The position numbers and the translations under genes are program-made. Positions 1 through 6,960 of a stretch of DNA of 30,285 nt are shown in pieces. Origin of the DNA: a virus; the IMG/VR virus record IMGVR_UViG_3300025082_000044, positions 1 to 30,285 of that record; one strand, 5' to 3'. Within the stretch, counting starts at the first letter, position 1, and each line of letters starts with the position of its first letter. Under the pieces are notes generated by a model that was not told the origin of the DNA, searched no databases, and saw only the letters and a program-made list of their open reading frames with translations.

Positions 1-1089
1 GCGGTCGCTCCGGCAACGGCTTTCGAATACGCGCTGACCGTCCGCGACCTTGCTTTGCGCCGCGGACTGATCGCCGTAGGCGAGGACTTGCTCGCCCGGG
101 CCTATTCGGGCGAGGCCGGGGCCGCCGGCATCGTCGCGGCCACCGAGGAACAACTCGCCGCGCTGGCCGATGCGCCGGAAACGGGCGCTCAAGCTCTCGC
201 CGCGACGATGCCCGCATCCCTGGAGGCCGTCGAGGCGGCGAGTCGTGGCGACGGACCCGACGCGGTCAAAACCGGACTCGTCGGCCTGGACAAGATCATC
301 GGCGGACTCGCGGCGCCGGACTTGGTTGTACTCGCCGGCCGCCCGGCGATGGGTAAAACGGCGCTGGCCGTGACCATCGCGCACCATGTTGCCCGGACTG
401 GCAAGCCGGTGGCCTTTTTCTCGCTCGAAATGTCGGCCCACCAGTTAAACTTGCGGTTATTGAGCATGGCGACAGGAATCGATCTGGAACGCCTGCGCTC
501 TGGCGAGGTCGGCGCCGAGGAATTGCCCAGACTCCACGCCGCCGCCGCCACGCTCGCGGACCTGCCTCTGTATATCGACGATACCGCCGCGCCCACCGCC
601 GCCGATATCCGCTCGCGGGCAAGGCGCATCAAGCGCAAGCACGGCATCAGCCTGGTCGTTATCGACTATCTGCAATTGCTCAGGCCGCCAGACCGCTACG
701 CCGGCCAGCGAGTCCATGAGGTGGCCGAGATGTCGGCCAGCATGAAAGGCATGGCGAAAGACCTGGACGCGCCTGTCATTCTGCTGTCTCAGCTATCCCG
801 CGCCGTTGAGGCCAGGGACGACCACCGGCCCAGGCTGTCGGATTTGCGCGACTCCGGGTCCATCGAGCAGGACGCTGACATCGTCGGCTTTATTTTCCGT
901 GAGGAATATTATCTACGACAGGCCGAGCCGCAGACAGGATCGAGGCAGCACGAGGATTGGCTGGCCGATCTTGCGAGTGCGAAAAATAAGGCCACGGTTA
1001 TCGTGGCCAAACAGCGCCAGGGGCCGACGGGCAGGGTGGACCTGCACTGGGACGCGTCTTGCACAAGATTTGGAAATTTTGCGAGGTGA
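1..1089 (+). CDS. dnaB: DnaB-type replicative helicase, 5' end outside the window
   Basis: Replicative DNA helicase that unwinds the fork during phage replication. The reading frame is open to the left edge and the first codons (AFEYALTVRDLALRRGLI) already match the DnaB N-terminal helical domain, so the start lies upstream and the TTG at 55 is not the true start. The RecA-like core is complete: Walker A GRPAMGKT at about 337-360, FFSLEMS after it, the Walker B region LVVIDYLQLL near 655-680, LSQLSRAVEAR, and DLRDSGSIEQDADIV. The arginine-finger region AKQRQGPTG precedes the C-terminus. The next gene starts 3 bases after the stop, which suggests one replication operon. What is seen is the motif series; the role is established for the family. 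It could be a host-like helicase, but the context is phage. Confidence 0.93.
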   Translation, partial: AVAPATAFEYALTVRDLALRRGLIAVGEDLLARAYSGEAGAAGIVAATEEQLAALADAPETGAQALAATMPASLEAVEAASRGDGPDAVKTGLVGLDKIIGGLAAPDLVVLAGRPAMGKTALAVTIAHHVARTGKPVAFFSLEMSAHQLNLRLLSMATGIDLERLRSGEVGAEELPRLHAAAATLADLPLYIDDTAAPTAADIRSRARRIKRKHGISLVVIDYLQLLRPPDRYAGQRVHEVAEMSASMKGMAKDLDAPVILLSQLSRAVEARDDHRPRLSDLRDSGSIEQDADIVGFIFREEYYLRQAEPQTGSRQHEDWLADLASAKNKATVIVAKQRQGPTGRVDLHWDASCTRFGNFAR

Positions 1090-1092
1090 AAC

Positions 1093-1986
1093 ATGGCGAG
1101 AATTAGAACGATCAAGCCCGAGTACTGGACCAGCGTCCAGGTCGTCGAGTGTTCCATGCCGGCGAGGCTGCTATTCATCGGACTCTGGAATTTCGCGGAC
1201 GACGCGGGCCGCATTAGAGACGTGCCGCGTCAAATCAAGATGAAAATTTTCCCTGGCGACGACCTACCGGCGGATGACGTTCACGGATTGCTCACTGAGC
1301 TATCACGCAATAGCCTGATCCACCGTTACACCGTTGATAATAAAGGATATATCCAGATTACAGGCTGGCACCACCAGAAGATAAACCGGCCGAATCCGAC
1401 AAATATCCCCGCCAATCCCGGAGCGATCAGTGAGCAAACACCCCCGGAAGGGAAGGTAAGGGAAGGGAAGGGAAGGGAAGAAAAAGAAAGCCTAACGGCT
1501 TTCCCAAAAGAAAGGCCGAATCCGACAAGCGTTCCCGCCAATCCCGGAAAGCCAAGGTCAGGAATATTGGCCAAGCGAGAGACTCGCATCGCCAACGGCT
1601 GGACCCTGCCCGAGGCCTGGCGAGTATGGGCCAGGCAAGAGCACCCGGCCGTGGACCTTGCCCGGCAAGCCGATCAATTCCGCGATCATTGGCTGGCGAA
1701 GGCCGGGAAGGACGGCGCAAAACTCGATTGGTTTGCCACGTGGCGCAACTGGGTCCGGCGGGCCGAAGAGTACCGCGCGAAAAGTCCCGGCCGCGCTGAA
1801 GACATTTCCTTGGCCGATAGGAACGATGCGAACTGGCGGAAACGCGCCGCAGCGGCGGCAAAGTGTGGGATGGCGACGGGCTGGCCGGAAGAGGTCTATG
1901 GCCCGCGACCAGGCCAGCCCGGCTGCGAGATGCCAGCGGACATTGTCGCGGAATATGGGCTGGCGCCGGTGGGAGGCGACGCATGA
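1093..1986 (+). CDS. Phage replication initiator / helicase-loader-like protein
   Basis: 297 residues, starting at ATG after GAGGTG. The N-terminus (MARIRTIKPEYWTS, then LLFIGLWNFADDAGR and FPGDDL) is the winged-helix-like domain common at the start of phage replication proteins encoded next to DnaB. A low-complexity linker (residues about 98-155) has two copies of RPNPTxxPANPG flanking a Lys/Glu/Gly/Arg-rich stretch. The C-terminal part (about 170-225, with WARQEHPAVDLARQADQF, DWFATWRNWVRRA) resembles the DnaT/loader C-terminal domain that binds ssDNA and helicase. Position directly after the helicase fits a lambda O/P-like job: origin recognition plus helicase loading. Repeats and a G-rich tract in the linker DNA may be the origin (separate entries). 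The family is recognised by pattern only; the exact role is inferred. Confidence 0.75.
   Translation: MARIRTIKPEYWTSVQVVECSMPARLLFIGLWNFADDAGRIRDVPRQIKMKIFPGDDLPADDVHGLLTELSRNSLIHRYTVDNKGYIQITGWHHQKINRPNPTNIPANPGAISEQTPPEGKVREGKGREEKESLTAFPKERPNPTSVPANPGKPRSGILAKRETRIANGWTLPEAWRVWARQEHPAVDLARQADQFRDHWLAKAGKDGAKLDWFATWRNWVRRAEEYRAKSPGRAEDISLADRNDANWRKRAAAAAKCGMATGWPEEVYGPRPGQPGCEMPADIVAEYGLAPVGGDA
1388..1422 (+). repeat. Direct repeat copy 1 in initiator linker
   Basis: A 35-bp unit whose outer 15 bases on each side (GGCCGAATCCGACAA and CCCGCCAATCCCGGA) recur exactly at 1514-1548; only the central five bases vary. The copies are 126 bp apart and in the same reading frame, encoding RPNPTxxPANPG. 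An AT-rich stretch (about 1333-1360) lies just upstream. Iteron-like placement inside an initiator gene recalls the lambda origin in O; that function is inference. Confidence 0.8.
1460..1477 (+). repeat. Tandem GGGAA tract, canonical G-quadruplex motif
   Basis: Four GGG runs separated by AA occur in 18 bases (GGGAAGGGAAGGGAAGGG), with a further GGG at 1450-1452, inside a purine-only stretch reaching 1490. This satisfies the usual G3-loop rule for a G-quadruplex on the + strand. It encodes the Arg/Glu/Gly/Lys-rich linker of the initiator-like gene and lies between the two 35-bp repeats. Confidence 0.85.
1514..1548 (+). repeat. Direct repeat copy 2 in initiator linker
   Basis: Second copy of the 35-bp unit of 1388-1422, 31 of 35 bases identical, all differences in the central five positions. 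Together the two copies bracket the purine-rich tract. Confidence 0.8.
1795..1830 (+). repeat. 36-bp direct repeat, copy 1
   Basis: Starts GCTGAAGACATTTCCTTGG and recurs at 2009-2044 with 34 of 36 bases identical. This copy is read as AEDISLADRNDA in the initiator-like gene; the second is read in a different frame in the next gene. Conservation is therefore at the DNA level rather than the protein level. Confidence 0.85.
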
Positions 1987-2243
1987 AAGCGAAGGAACGA
2001 GACCTCATGCTGAAGACATTTCCTTGGCCGAGAGAAACGATGCGCACCGTCCTCGACAGGGCTTCCGCGAAACGAGCATTCGAGGAGCATTCGCGGGCGG
2101 CGGGGACGCCCGCCCCCGCCCAGGGGCGAGCGGATGAAAATGTCCAGGGTTCTGATCGCCTGGATGAATTTGCAGCCCACGGCGCCGCTACCCCCGGAGA
2201 ACGGTTGCGGCTGCTGGCGTTGGCGGCGCGGCATTGCCGGTGA
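1983..2243 (+). CDS. Small hypothetical replication-module protein
   Basis: 86 residues beginning MKAKERDLMLKTFPW. The ATG overlaps the stop of the preceding gene (ATGA) and is preceded by GGGAGG at a suitable distance, typical of translational coupling, which is the main support. The protein is Ala/Arg-rich with no motif I recognise. Codons about 10-20 lie in the second copy of a 36-bp DNA repeat that is read in another frame in the upstream gene. A role in replication is suggested only by position. Base composition is very GC-rich, so a chance open frame remains possible. Confidence 0.5.
   Translation: MKAKERDLMLKTFPWPRETMRTVLDRASAKRAFEEHSRAAGTPAPAQGRADENVQGSDRLDEFAAHGAATPGERLRLLALAARHCR
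2009..2044 (+). repeat. 36-bp direct repeat, copy 2
   Basis: Second copy of 1795-1830, two mismatches, 214 bp downstream, here read as LKTFPWPRETMR in the 86-residue gene. Two more candidate origin-type repeats lie upstream at 1388 and 1514. Confidence 0.85.
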
Positions 2244-2503
2244 GGCCGGCGGAGAGGTGTTCGCGCGAGATTCATGCGGGAGGCGGCGGCCAAGGAACAC
2301 GAAAGGGCGGGCCCGGGCGACGCCCGCGCCCACAGGACTCGGGGGCGGACTTCCAGGGGCCGCGCCGGCCGGTCCCTCACAACAAGGCTCCCTGCCCAGG
2401 CGGCGCCCTCGATGGCATGTTAACCCGCCAAGGGAGCCGCGCCGGCCCAACCGCCTACCCGCCTGTGGTTCGGGAAGTCGCACCAGGAAAATGGGAGTCG
2501 CCA
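2244..2503 (+). other. GC-rich interval without a confident gene
   Basis: About 260 bases between the small gene and the likely start of the next. The frame of the downstream gene stays open back to a GTG at 2240 overlapping the previous stop, but its translation is Pro/Gly/Arg-rich and unlike a folded protein. A short frame starting at ATG near 2274 (MREAAAKEHERAG) is an alternative. The stretch has local inverted repeats (CGGGCGaCGCCCG) and ends in a 13-bp tandem repeat (AATGGGAGTCGC, about 2490-2514). No function is assigned. Confidence 0.4.
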
Positions 2504-3016
2504 ATGGGAGTCGCGAAACCGGGATGGAGGACGAAAAAAGCAAGGCGCCGCCGTCCACGCCGAACCACGCCGATCAAGATTGGGCCGACGCTGGAATATC
2601 TCGCCAAGCGCCTGGCGCTGGCGGCGGGGACAAGAGGGGCGGACGCATACGACAGATGTGGTTATCCGCTTGGCTGGCTCTTGGCGCATAAGCACATCAC
2701 ACGTGAAGAGCACGACCGTGGCATCGAATACGCCCGCCTGCACTACGCCGCCGTTGGCAAGCCATTCCCAAAAACACTCGCCATCGAGAAAGAGTGGCCA
2801 GAACGCACGGAACGCTCGGACGAGGATGAAGAGCGTATCGAGCGGCGATACCGGCGAGCCCGTGAGGCCCTGCTCAGGGAAGGCCAAGTTGTCGCCGTCG
2901 CCGTCGAGGCCGCCGCCGTCCGCGAGGACATGAGCGCGGTCCTAGACAAAACCCTTCGCCCAGCCATCAAGCACGGCCTCAGAGTCTTGGCACAAAACAC
3001 CACATGGGGCCGGTGA
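2504..3016 (+). CDS. Conserved phage protein upstream of the late promoter; position of a Q-type antiterminator
   Basis: 170 residues from ATG 2504 with GGGAG six bases upstream; the frame is open further left (GTG 2240, ATG 2417) but that part looks non-coding. The N-terminus is strongly basic (RTKKARRRRPRRTTP). The middle (DRCGYPLGWLLAHKHITREEHDRGIEYARLHYAAVGKP) is well-behaved helical sequence resembling uncharacterised alphaproteobacterial phage proteins. The C-terminal half is Glu/Arg/Ala-rich and likely helical. It is the last gene before a strong promoter followed at once by a terminator, the place occupied by antiterminator Q in lambdoid phages. That role is inferred from position; I see no sequence signature of a known Q family. 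Confidence 0.7.
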   Translation: MGVAKPGWRTKKARRRRPRRTTPIKIGPTLEYLAKRLALAAGTRGADAYDRCGYPLGWLLAHKHITREEHDRGIEYARLHYAAVGKPFPKTLAIEKEWPERTERSDEDEERIERRYRRAREALLREGQVVAVAVEAAAVREDMSAVLDKTLRPAIKHGLRVLAQNTTWGR

Positions 3017-3037
3017 AAGCGGGGTGAGCACAAAATA

Positions 3038-3066
3038 TTGACATTCCGGCCGGTTATGTATAAAAC
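3038..3066 (+). promoter_or_regulatory. Candidate late sigma70 promoter
   Basis: Perfect -35 TTGACA at 3038-3043. Candidate -10 hexamers are TATAAA (3059-3064, spacer 15) or TAAAAC (3061-3066, spacer 17). It lies in the gap between the replication genes and the first late gene, pointing into the 20-kb virion operon. Transcription would start near 3071-3073. Confidence 0.65.
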
Positions 3067-3080
3067 ACTCTGCATGTATG

Positions 3081-3116
3081 GGGTCGTGCGATCTGAGTGA
3101 TCGCCCGGCCCTTTTT
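3081..3116 (+). terminator. Intrinsic terminator directly downstream of the late promoter
   Basis: A 13-bp stem with one mismatch (3081-3093 with 3099-3111; inner arms GCGATC/GATCGC) and loop TGAGT is followed by TTTTT. It would end transcripts from the promoter at 3038 after about 40-45 nt, so expression of the late operon would need read-through or antitermination. Confidence 0.75.
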
Positions 3117-3143
3117 GCGTGGGGCGAGCGGGGGGCATCGCCT

Positions 3144-3548
3144 ATGCCAGGAAGCAAAATCCGCACCCCGGCAAATGAGATAATTTTGCGGGACATGTGG
3201 GCAAAAAAAAGTGATGTCCAGGCTATCGCTCGCGCTGTCAACGCCTCGTCGGATTCAATTCATCGGTGGCTCCACGACCTGGGTCTGAAGCACATTGAGT
3301 CGGGCAGCAATCTCGCGGGGACCAAGCGGCCGGCAAATGACCCAGAGCGAGCGCCACGAAAGTGCCTTCAGTGCGGCGCGATGTTCCGCTCCGAATGGAT
3401 TGGTAACCGTCGGTGCTTAGGCTGCAAAGACCGGGACGAGGACGACCAGGCAGAGGTCGTGCTTGCGTTGGATCAAGCGGGCCGCCGGCAGGCCGAGGTC
3501 GTGCTTGCGCTTGACCCCCTATCGGGACGCGGCGAGTGGGTGGCGTGA
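3144..3548 (+). CDS. HTH plus zinc-ribbon regulator, first gene of the late operon
   Basis: 134 residues from ATG 3144 (the in-frame ATG at 3078 lies inside the promoter/terminator leader and is unlikely). An N-terminal helix-turn-helix is visible in IARAVNASSDSIHRWLHDLGLK. A zinc-ribbon knuckle follows: KCLQCGAMF ... GNRRCLGCK, four cysteines as CxxC/CxxC. The C-terminus has a 14-residue tandem repeat (QAEVVLALD twice). A clear paralogue lies at 25905-26237 on the other strand with the same HTH, the same CxxC ... GNRRCxGC layout and the same NEII/MW start. DNA or RNA-polymerase binding and a part in late transcription control are inferred from domains and position. The next gene overlaps its stop (GTGA). 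Confidence 0.75.
   Translation: MPGSKIRTPANEIILRDMWAKKSDVQAIARAVNASSDSIHRWLHDLGLKHIESGSNLAGTKRPANDPERAPRKCLQCGAMFRSEWIGNRRCLGCKDRDEDDQAEVVLALDQAGRRQAEVVLALDPLSGRGEWVA
3447..3515 (+). repeat. Two copies of a 27-bp unit, 42-bp period
   Basis: CAGGCAGAGGTCGTGCTTGC at 3447 recurs at 3489 with few changes, in frame, encoding QAEVVLALD twice at the end of the HTH/zinc-ribbon protein. The second paralogue of this gene lacks it. Confidence 0.8.
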
Positions 3549-4045
3549 CTGAGGAGACTAGGCGGGTGTGTTTCGGTGGAAGCGATGTTCCAACAGGGCC
3601 GCCGGCTGGTCCTCTAACGCAGAAGTTGACGCGCTACGGCGGCGATCAATCAGGGCGGGTGATTAAGTCCCTTCCCGGCGGCGTGGAATACAGGGAATCA
3701 TGGCCGTCAGAGGTTGAGTTTTTCCGTAAAAATCCAAAGGTTGCGGGAATGGCGGCTGAAGACAATAAAGTCATCCTGAACCCGTATTCTAATTTGAATG
3801 AAGACCAAAAAAATGCAGTGTTGCTGAACGAAGCGGCGAGGGTGGTAATGCGGCGCCCTGGCCTGGGGCCGACCTTCGGGTTGACCGATCAGCAAAAAGC
3901 CCAGTTCCAGGGATATGGTGCTGGCGAGGATATCCGGGCCACAGTTGCTGCGAGGATTCTATCCAACGACTCTTCTGCGGGAACCCCGACACAAGAGCAG
4001 CAGGATTTTGTTAAGAGGCTAGCTGCGGAGATGGGTCTAAAATGA
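3545..4045 (+). CDS. Conserved phage protein of unknown function
   Basis: 166 residues if it begins at GTG 3545, which overlaps the preceding stop (GTGA); a GTG three codons earlier is an alternative. Centre and C-terminus read as a compact domain: NPKVAGMAAEDNKVILNPYS, then NEAARVVMR, then IRATVAARILSNDSSAGTPT. Similar proteins occur in phage genomes near terminase genes, but I know of no assigned function. Its stop overlaps the ATG of the methylase (ATGA), so expression is probably coupled. It has no membrane segment, cysteine motif or catalytic motif I can name. Confidence 0.7.
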   Translation: MTEETRRVCFGGSDVPTGPPAGPLTQKLTRYGGDQSGRVIKSLPGGVEYRESWPSEVEFFRKNPKVAGMAAEDNKVILNPYSNLNEDQKNAVLLNEAARVVMRRPGLGPTFGLTDQQKAQFQGYGAGEDIRATVAARILSNDSSAGTPTQEQQDFVKRLAAEMGLK

Positions 4046-5274
4046 AGGTAGCTCTTACGCCGGTCGGCCAGGTCGTGCCGTATGCTCGGAACCCGCGCAA
4101 GAACGATGCCGCCGTTGCCAAGGTGGCAGCAAGCATTAAGGAATTTGGTTTCCGCCAACCCATCGTGGTTGATGAGGAAATGGTGGTCATCGCCGGCCAC
4201 ACCCGCCTCTTGGCAGCGCGGCAGCTTGGTGTAGCCAAGGTTCCGGTCCACATCGCAGAGGGATTGACCGATACCCAGGCCAAAGCCTACCGCCTCGCGG
4301 ACAACCGCACCGGCCAGGACGCCGAGTGGGACATGGACTTGCTCGGCCTGGAAATGCGGGACTTGGACGCAGAAGGGTTCGACCTCGATCTTACCGGATT
4401 CGGGGAAATGGAACTACAGTCGTTAATGGCTGACAAAACCGAAGGATTGACCGACCCCGACGAAGTCCCCCCGGTTCCCGACGATCCGGTGACAAAGCCG
4501 GGGGACACATGGATACTCGGCAAGCACCGCCTACGCTGCGGCGATAGTACAAGCGCTGATGATGTTAGCGCATTGCTGGTGGACGTAGAGCCGCACCTTA
4601 TGGTGACGGACCCGCCGTATGGGGTGGAATACGACGCGGATTGGCGTAACAAGGCAAAACGGGCCGATGGGACGCCTATCGGAGCCAGCGCGATTGGCAC
4701 TGTAGCCAACGACGGCGTGGCCGATTGGCGGGAAGCCTGGGCGCTGTTTCCCGGTGATGTGGCCTATGTGTGGCACGGTGGACTTCACGCTGGAACGGTA
4801 GCCGATAGCCTTGCAGCCAACGGCTTTATTGCGCGGTCTCAAATTATATGGGCGAAGAACGTGATGGTGATGTCGAGGGGGGATTACCATTGGCAACATG
4901 AGCCTTGCTGGTATGCGGTAAAGAAAGGGTCGAGGGGGTACTACGATGGGGGACGCAAACAGACGACACTCTGGAATATAGACAAACCGTCAAAGTCCGA
5001 AACAGGCCACAGCACACAAAAACCCGTCGAGTGCATGAAGCGCCCCATCGAGAACAACAGCAGCCCCGGCCAAGCGGTATATGATCCATTCCTTGGCAGT
5101 GGCACGACGGTGATTGCGGCAGAGATGACGGGCCGGCAATGCCTGGGCCTGGAGATTGCCCCGGCCTACTGCGATGTGATCGTAAAGCGGTGGCAGGGCT
5201 TCACCGGAGAGCAAGCAAAGCTAGAGGGTAGTGGAGATTTATTCCCCACTATAAAAAATGCAAATGCCGCGTAA
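4042..5274 (+). CDS. ParB-domain / DNA methyltransferase fusion
   Basis: 410 residues. Residues 1-110 form a ParB/Spo0J-like N-terminal domain (IKEFGFRQPIVVDEE, IAGHTRLLAARQLG, RLADNRT). The rest is a beta-class S-adenosylmethionine DNA methyltransferase: catalytic DPPY at 190-193, then a C-terminal SAM-binding block YDPFLGSGTT at 347-356 with GLEI after it. DPPY preceding FxGxG defines the beta order, which includes N6-adenine and N4-cytosine enzymes. Such fusions are common in phages and probably protect phage DNA from restriction or mark it for packaging; the target site cannot be read from sequence. No cognate nuclease is nearby, so this is an orphan. It overlaps both neighbours (ATGA start; small terminase starts inside its 3' end). 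Confidence 0.9.
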   Translation: MKVALTPVGQVVPYARNPRKNDAAVAKVAASIKEFGFRQPIVVDEEMVVIAGHTRLLAARQLGVAKVPVHIAEGLTDTQAKAYRLADNRTGQDAEWDMDLLGLEMRDLDAEGFDLDLTGFGEMELQSLMADKTEGLTDPDEVPPVPDDPVTKPGDTWILGKHRLRCGDSTSADDVSALLVDVEPHLMVTDPPYGVEYDADWRNKAKRADGTPIGASAIGTVANDGVADWREAWALFPGDVAYVWHGGLHAGTVADSLAANGFIARSQIIWAKNVMVMSRGDYHWQHEPCWYAVKKGSRGYYDGGRKQTTLWNIDKPSKSETGHSTQKPVECMKRPIENNSSPGQAVYDPFLGSGTTVIAAEMTGRQCLGLEIAPAYCDVIVKRWQGFTGEQAKLEGSGDLFPTIKNANAA

Positions 5275-5608
5275 TGGAGCGCCGACGTTCAAGCCCACCG
5301 ACGACGAGCGCAAGCTGGTCGAGCAGATGAGTGCCGTTGGAATCCCGCAGGAGTCCATCTGCCAGGTGGTCCGGGACGGCATCGACGACAAGACCCTGCG
5401 AAAGCACTTCCGCAAGGAACTGGATACGGCGGCGCCCAAGGCGAACGCCAATGTAGCCGGCATGTTATACAACAAGGCCTTGGGCGGCGACATAGCGGCG
5501 TGCATCTGGTGGACAAAAGCCCGCATGAAGTGGGCGGAAAAACGTGAACTCGAACACGCCGGCAAGGACGGCGGGCCGATCATTCTATGGGGCAGCAAGC
5601 CAGGATAG
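5258..5608 (+). CDS. terS: Small terminase subunit (TerS-like)
   Basis: 116 residues from ATG 5258 (ATG 5264 is equally possible; no clear ribosome site, both inside the methylase 3' end). An N-terminal helix-turn-helix region (ERKLVEQMSAVGIPQESICQVVRDGIDDKTLRKHF) is followed by NVAGMLYNKALGGDIAACIWWTKARMKWAE, a pattern typical of small terminases that recognise the pac/cos site and load the large subunit. It overlaps the large terminase by 22 bases, the usual terS-terL arrangement. The assignment rests on pattern and on this neighbour. Confidence 0.8.
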   Translation: MQMPRNGAPTFKPTDDERKLVEQMSAVGIPQESICQVVRDGIDDKTLRKHFRKELDTAAPKANANVAGMLYNKALGGDIAACIWWTKARMKWAEKRELEHAGKDGGPIILWGSKPG

Positions 5609-6840
5609 GGGCCGCCGCTGCGGCCTTCGATGACTTCATGCGGCCAAGCCGCTACAAGGCGCTGTATGGCGGCCGAGGTTCGGCAAAGTCGCACTTCTTC
5701 GCCGAGGCGATGGTCGCCAACGCGGCGCAGAACGAGGGCTTCCGAGCCGTTTGCATCCGGGAAGTGCAGAAGTCGCTCAAAGAGAGCGCCAAGCGTCTGA
5801 TTGAAGACAAGATAGAACGGCTCGGGTTTGGCTCAGCATTCAAGGTGCTGAACGACCAGATAATCACGCCAGGCGGTGGGGCCATAATCTTCCAGGGGAT
5901 GCAGGACCACACGGCGGAAAGCATAAAATCTCTATTCGGCGCAAACGTGGCCTGGGTCGAGGAATCGCAGACATTATCCGCGAAGTCCCTGGAATTGCTC
6001 AGACCGACGATCCGCGCCGAGGGCTCGGAATTATGGTTCTCTTGGAACCCTCGCAGCGCCGCCGACCCGGTTGACGTGTTCTTTCGTGGGCCAACCCCGC
6101 CAGAGAATGCCATTATTCTTAGCATCAATTACGACCAGAACAAGTTCTTCCCCGCCGAGTTGGAGGCGGAGCGCCAATACGACCAGGAACACCGCCGCGA
6201 ACGTTACGGGCATGTCTGGCTCGGTGAATATGAGCCGATGGCCGTCGGCGCCATCTGGGATCGCCTGACGTTGCACCAGGGCCGCAGGGCCGAAGCCCCG
6301 GACCTTGAGAGGATCGTGGTCGCTGTAGACCCGGCGGTATCCGCCGAGACGGGGGCCGACGACCACGGGATCATCGTGGCCGCCGCCGGCGCAGATCAGC
6401 GGGGTTACGTTCTCGAAGACGCGACCACCAAGGGCTCGCCTCGACAGTGGGCGGTTCGGGCCGTGGCGATGTTCGACCGTCACGAGGCCGACGCCATTGT
6501 GATCGAGGTCAACCAGGGCGGCGACATGGTCAGGCATACGCTTGAGAGTGTCCGCCCCGGCCTGCCCATCGTCGAGGTGAGGGCAACCCGCGGCAAGCAC
6601 GTCAGGGCGGAACCGATTTCAGCCTTGTACGCACTGGGCCGGATTTCCCACGTCGGGAGTTTTCCGGCGCTGGAAGATCAAATGTGCCGCATGACTGCGG
6701 CGGGATACGAGGGCGAGGGAAGCCCGGACAGGGTCGATGCGCTGGTCTGGGCCATGACAGAGCTGTTCCCGGCGCTGACTGCGCAAGCAGCCAGAGAAGT
6801 GCAGATCGAGCCGCTGGGAGAAGGCGGCTGGATGGCATAG
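5587..6840 (+). CDS. terL: Large terminase subunit
   Basis: Packaging motor ATPase and headful/cos nuclease, 417 residues. ATPase motifs: Walker A-like GGRGSAKS at 28-35, Walker B VAWVEESQT at 121-129, coupling region WFSWNPRS near 150-157. The C-terminal RNase H-fold nuclease has acidic residues in VAVDPAVS (Asp248), VIEVNQGG (Glu307) and DRVDALVWA (Asp384). Organisation resembles the PBSX-type large terminases. The ATG lies inside terS. It works with TerS and the portal encoded next, at the prohead vertex. Nothing appears broken. Confidence 0.94.
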   Translation: MGQQARIGAAAAAFDDFMRPSRYKALYGGRGSAKSHFFAEAMVANAAQNEGFRAVCIREVQKSLKESAKRLIEDKIERLGFGSAFKVLNDQIITPGGGAIIFQGMQDHTAESIKSLFGANVAWVEESQTLSAKSLELLRPTIRAEGSELWFSWNPRSAADPVDVFFRGPTPPENAIILSINYDQNKFFPAELEAERQYDQEHRRERYGHVWLGEYEPMAVGAIWDRLTLHQGRRAEAPDLERIVVAVDPAVSAETGADDHGIIVAAAGADQRGYVLEDATTKGSPRQWAVRAVAMFDRHEADAIVIEVNQGGDMVRHTLESVRPGLPIVEVRATRGKHVRAEPISALYALGRISHVGSFPALEDQMCRMTAAGYEGEGSPDRVDALVWAMTELFPALTAQAAREVQIEPLGEGGWMA

Positions 6841-6922
6841 AGCCGGACGGGGCCGCGAAAGGTTTCCTTCCCCCTTACCCCCCCCCCTTGTCAGTGGCTA
6901 GGTCGCGGGGGCTGCTGGCGCT

Positions 6923-6948
6923 AATTTATGCCGTTTTTGGCATTAATT
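6923..6948 (+). promoter_or_regulatory. AT-rich inverted repeat upstream of portal
   Basis: Arms 6923-6932 and 6939-6948 pair in nine of ten positions around ATGCC/GGCAT with a GTTTTT loop. It lies in a 120-base gap that also contains a run of ten C residues (6878-6887). An operator, RNA-stability hairpin or weak terminator are all possible. The next gene starts 13 bases downstream. Confidence 0.5.
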
Positions 6949-6960
6949 CTTAGGAATCCA

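Noticed and set aside
1427-2380. Long minus-strand frame opposite the initiator-like gene
   Set aside because: It mirrors a GC-rich plus-strand gene and its translation is Arg/Pro/Ser-rich with no domain; the plus frames have ribosome sites and motifs.
2490-2514. Tandem AATGGGAGTCGC as an iteron
   Set aside because: Only two units and the sequence is explained by a ribosome site plus start of the 2504 gene.
2134-2691. Plus-strand frame overlapping the replication genes
   Set aside because: Translation is rich in Pro/Arg/Gly and Trp with no helical or conserved blocks; the other frame carries the recognisable protein.
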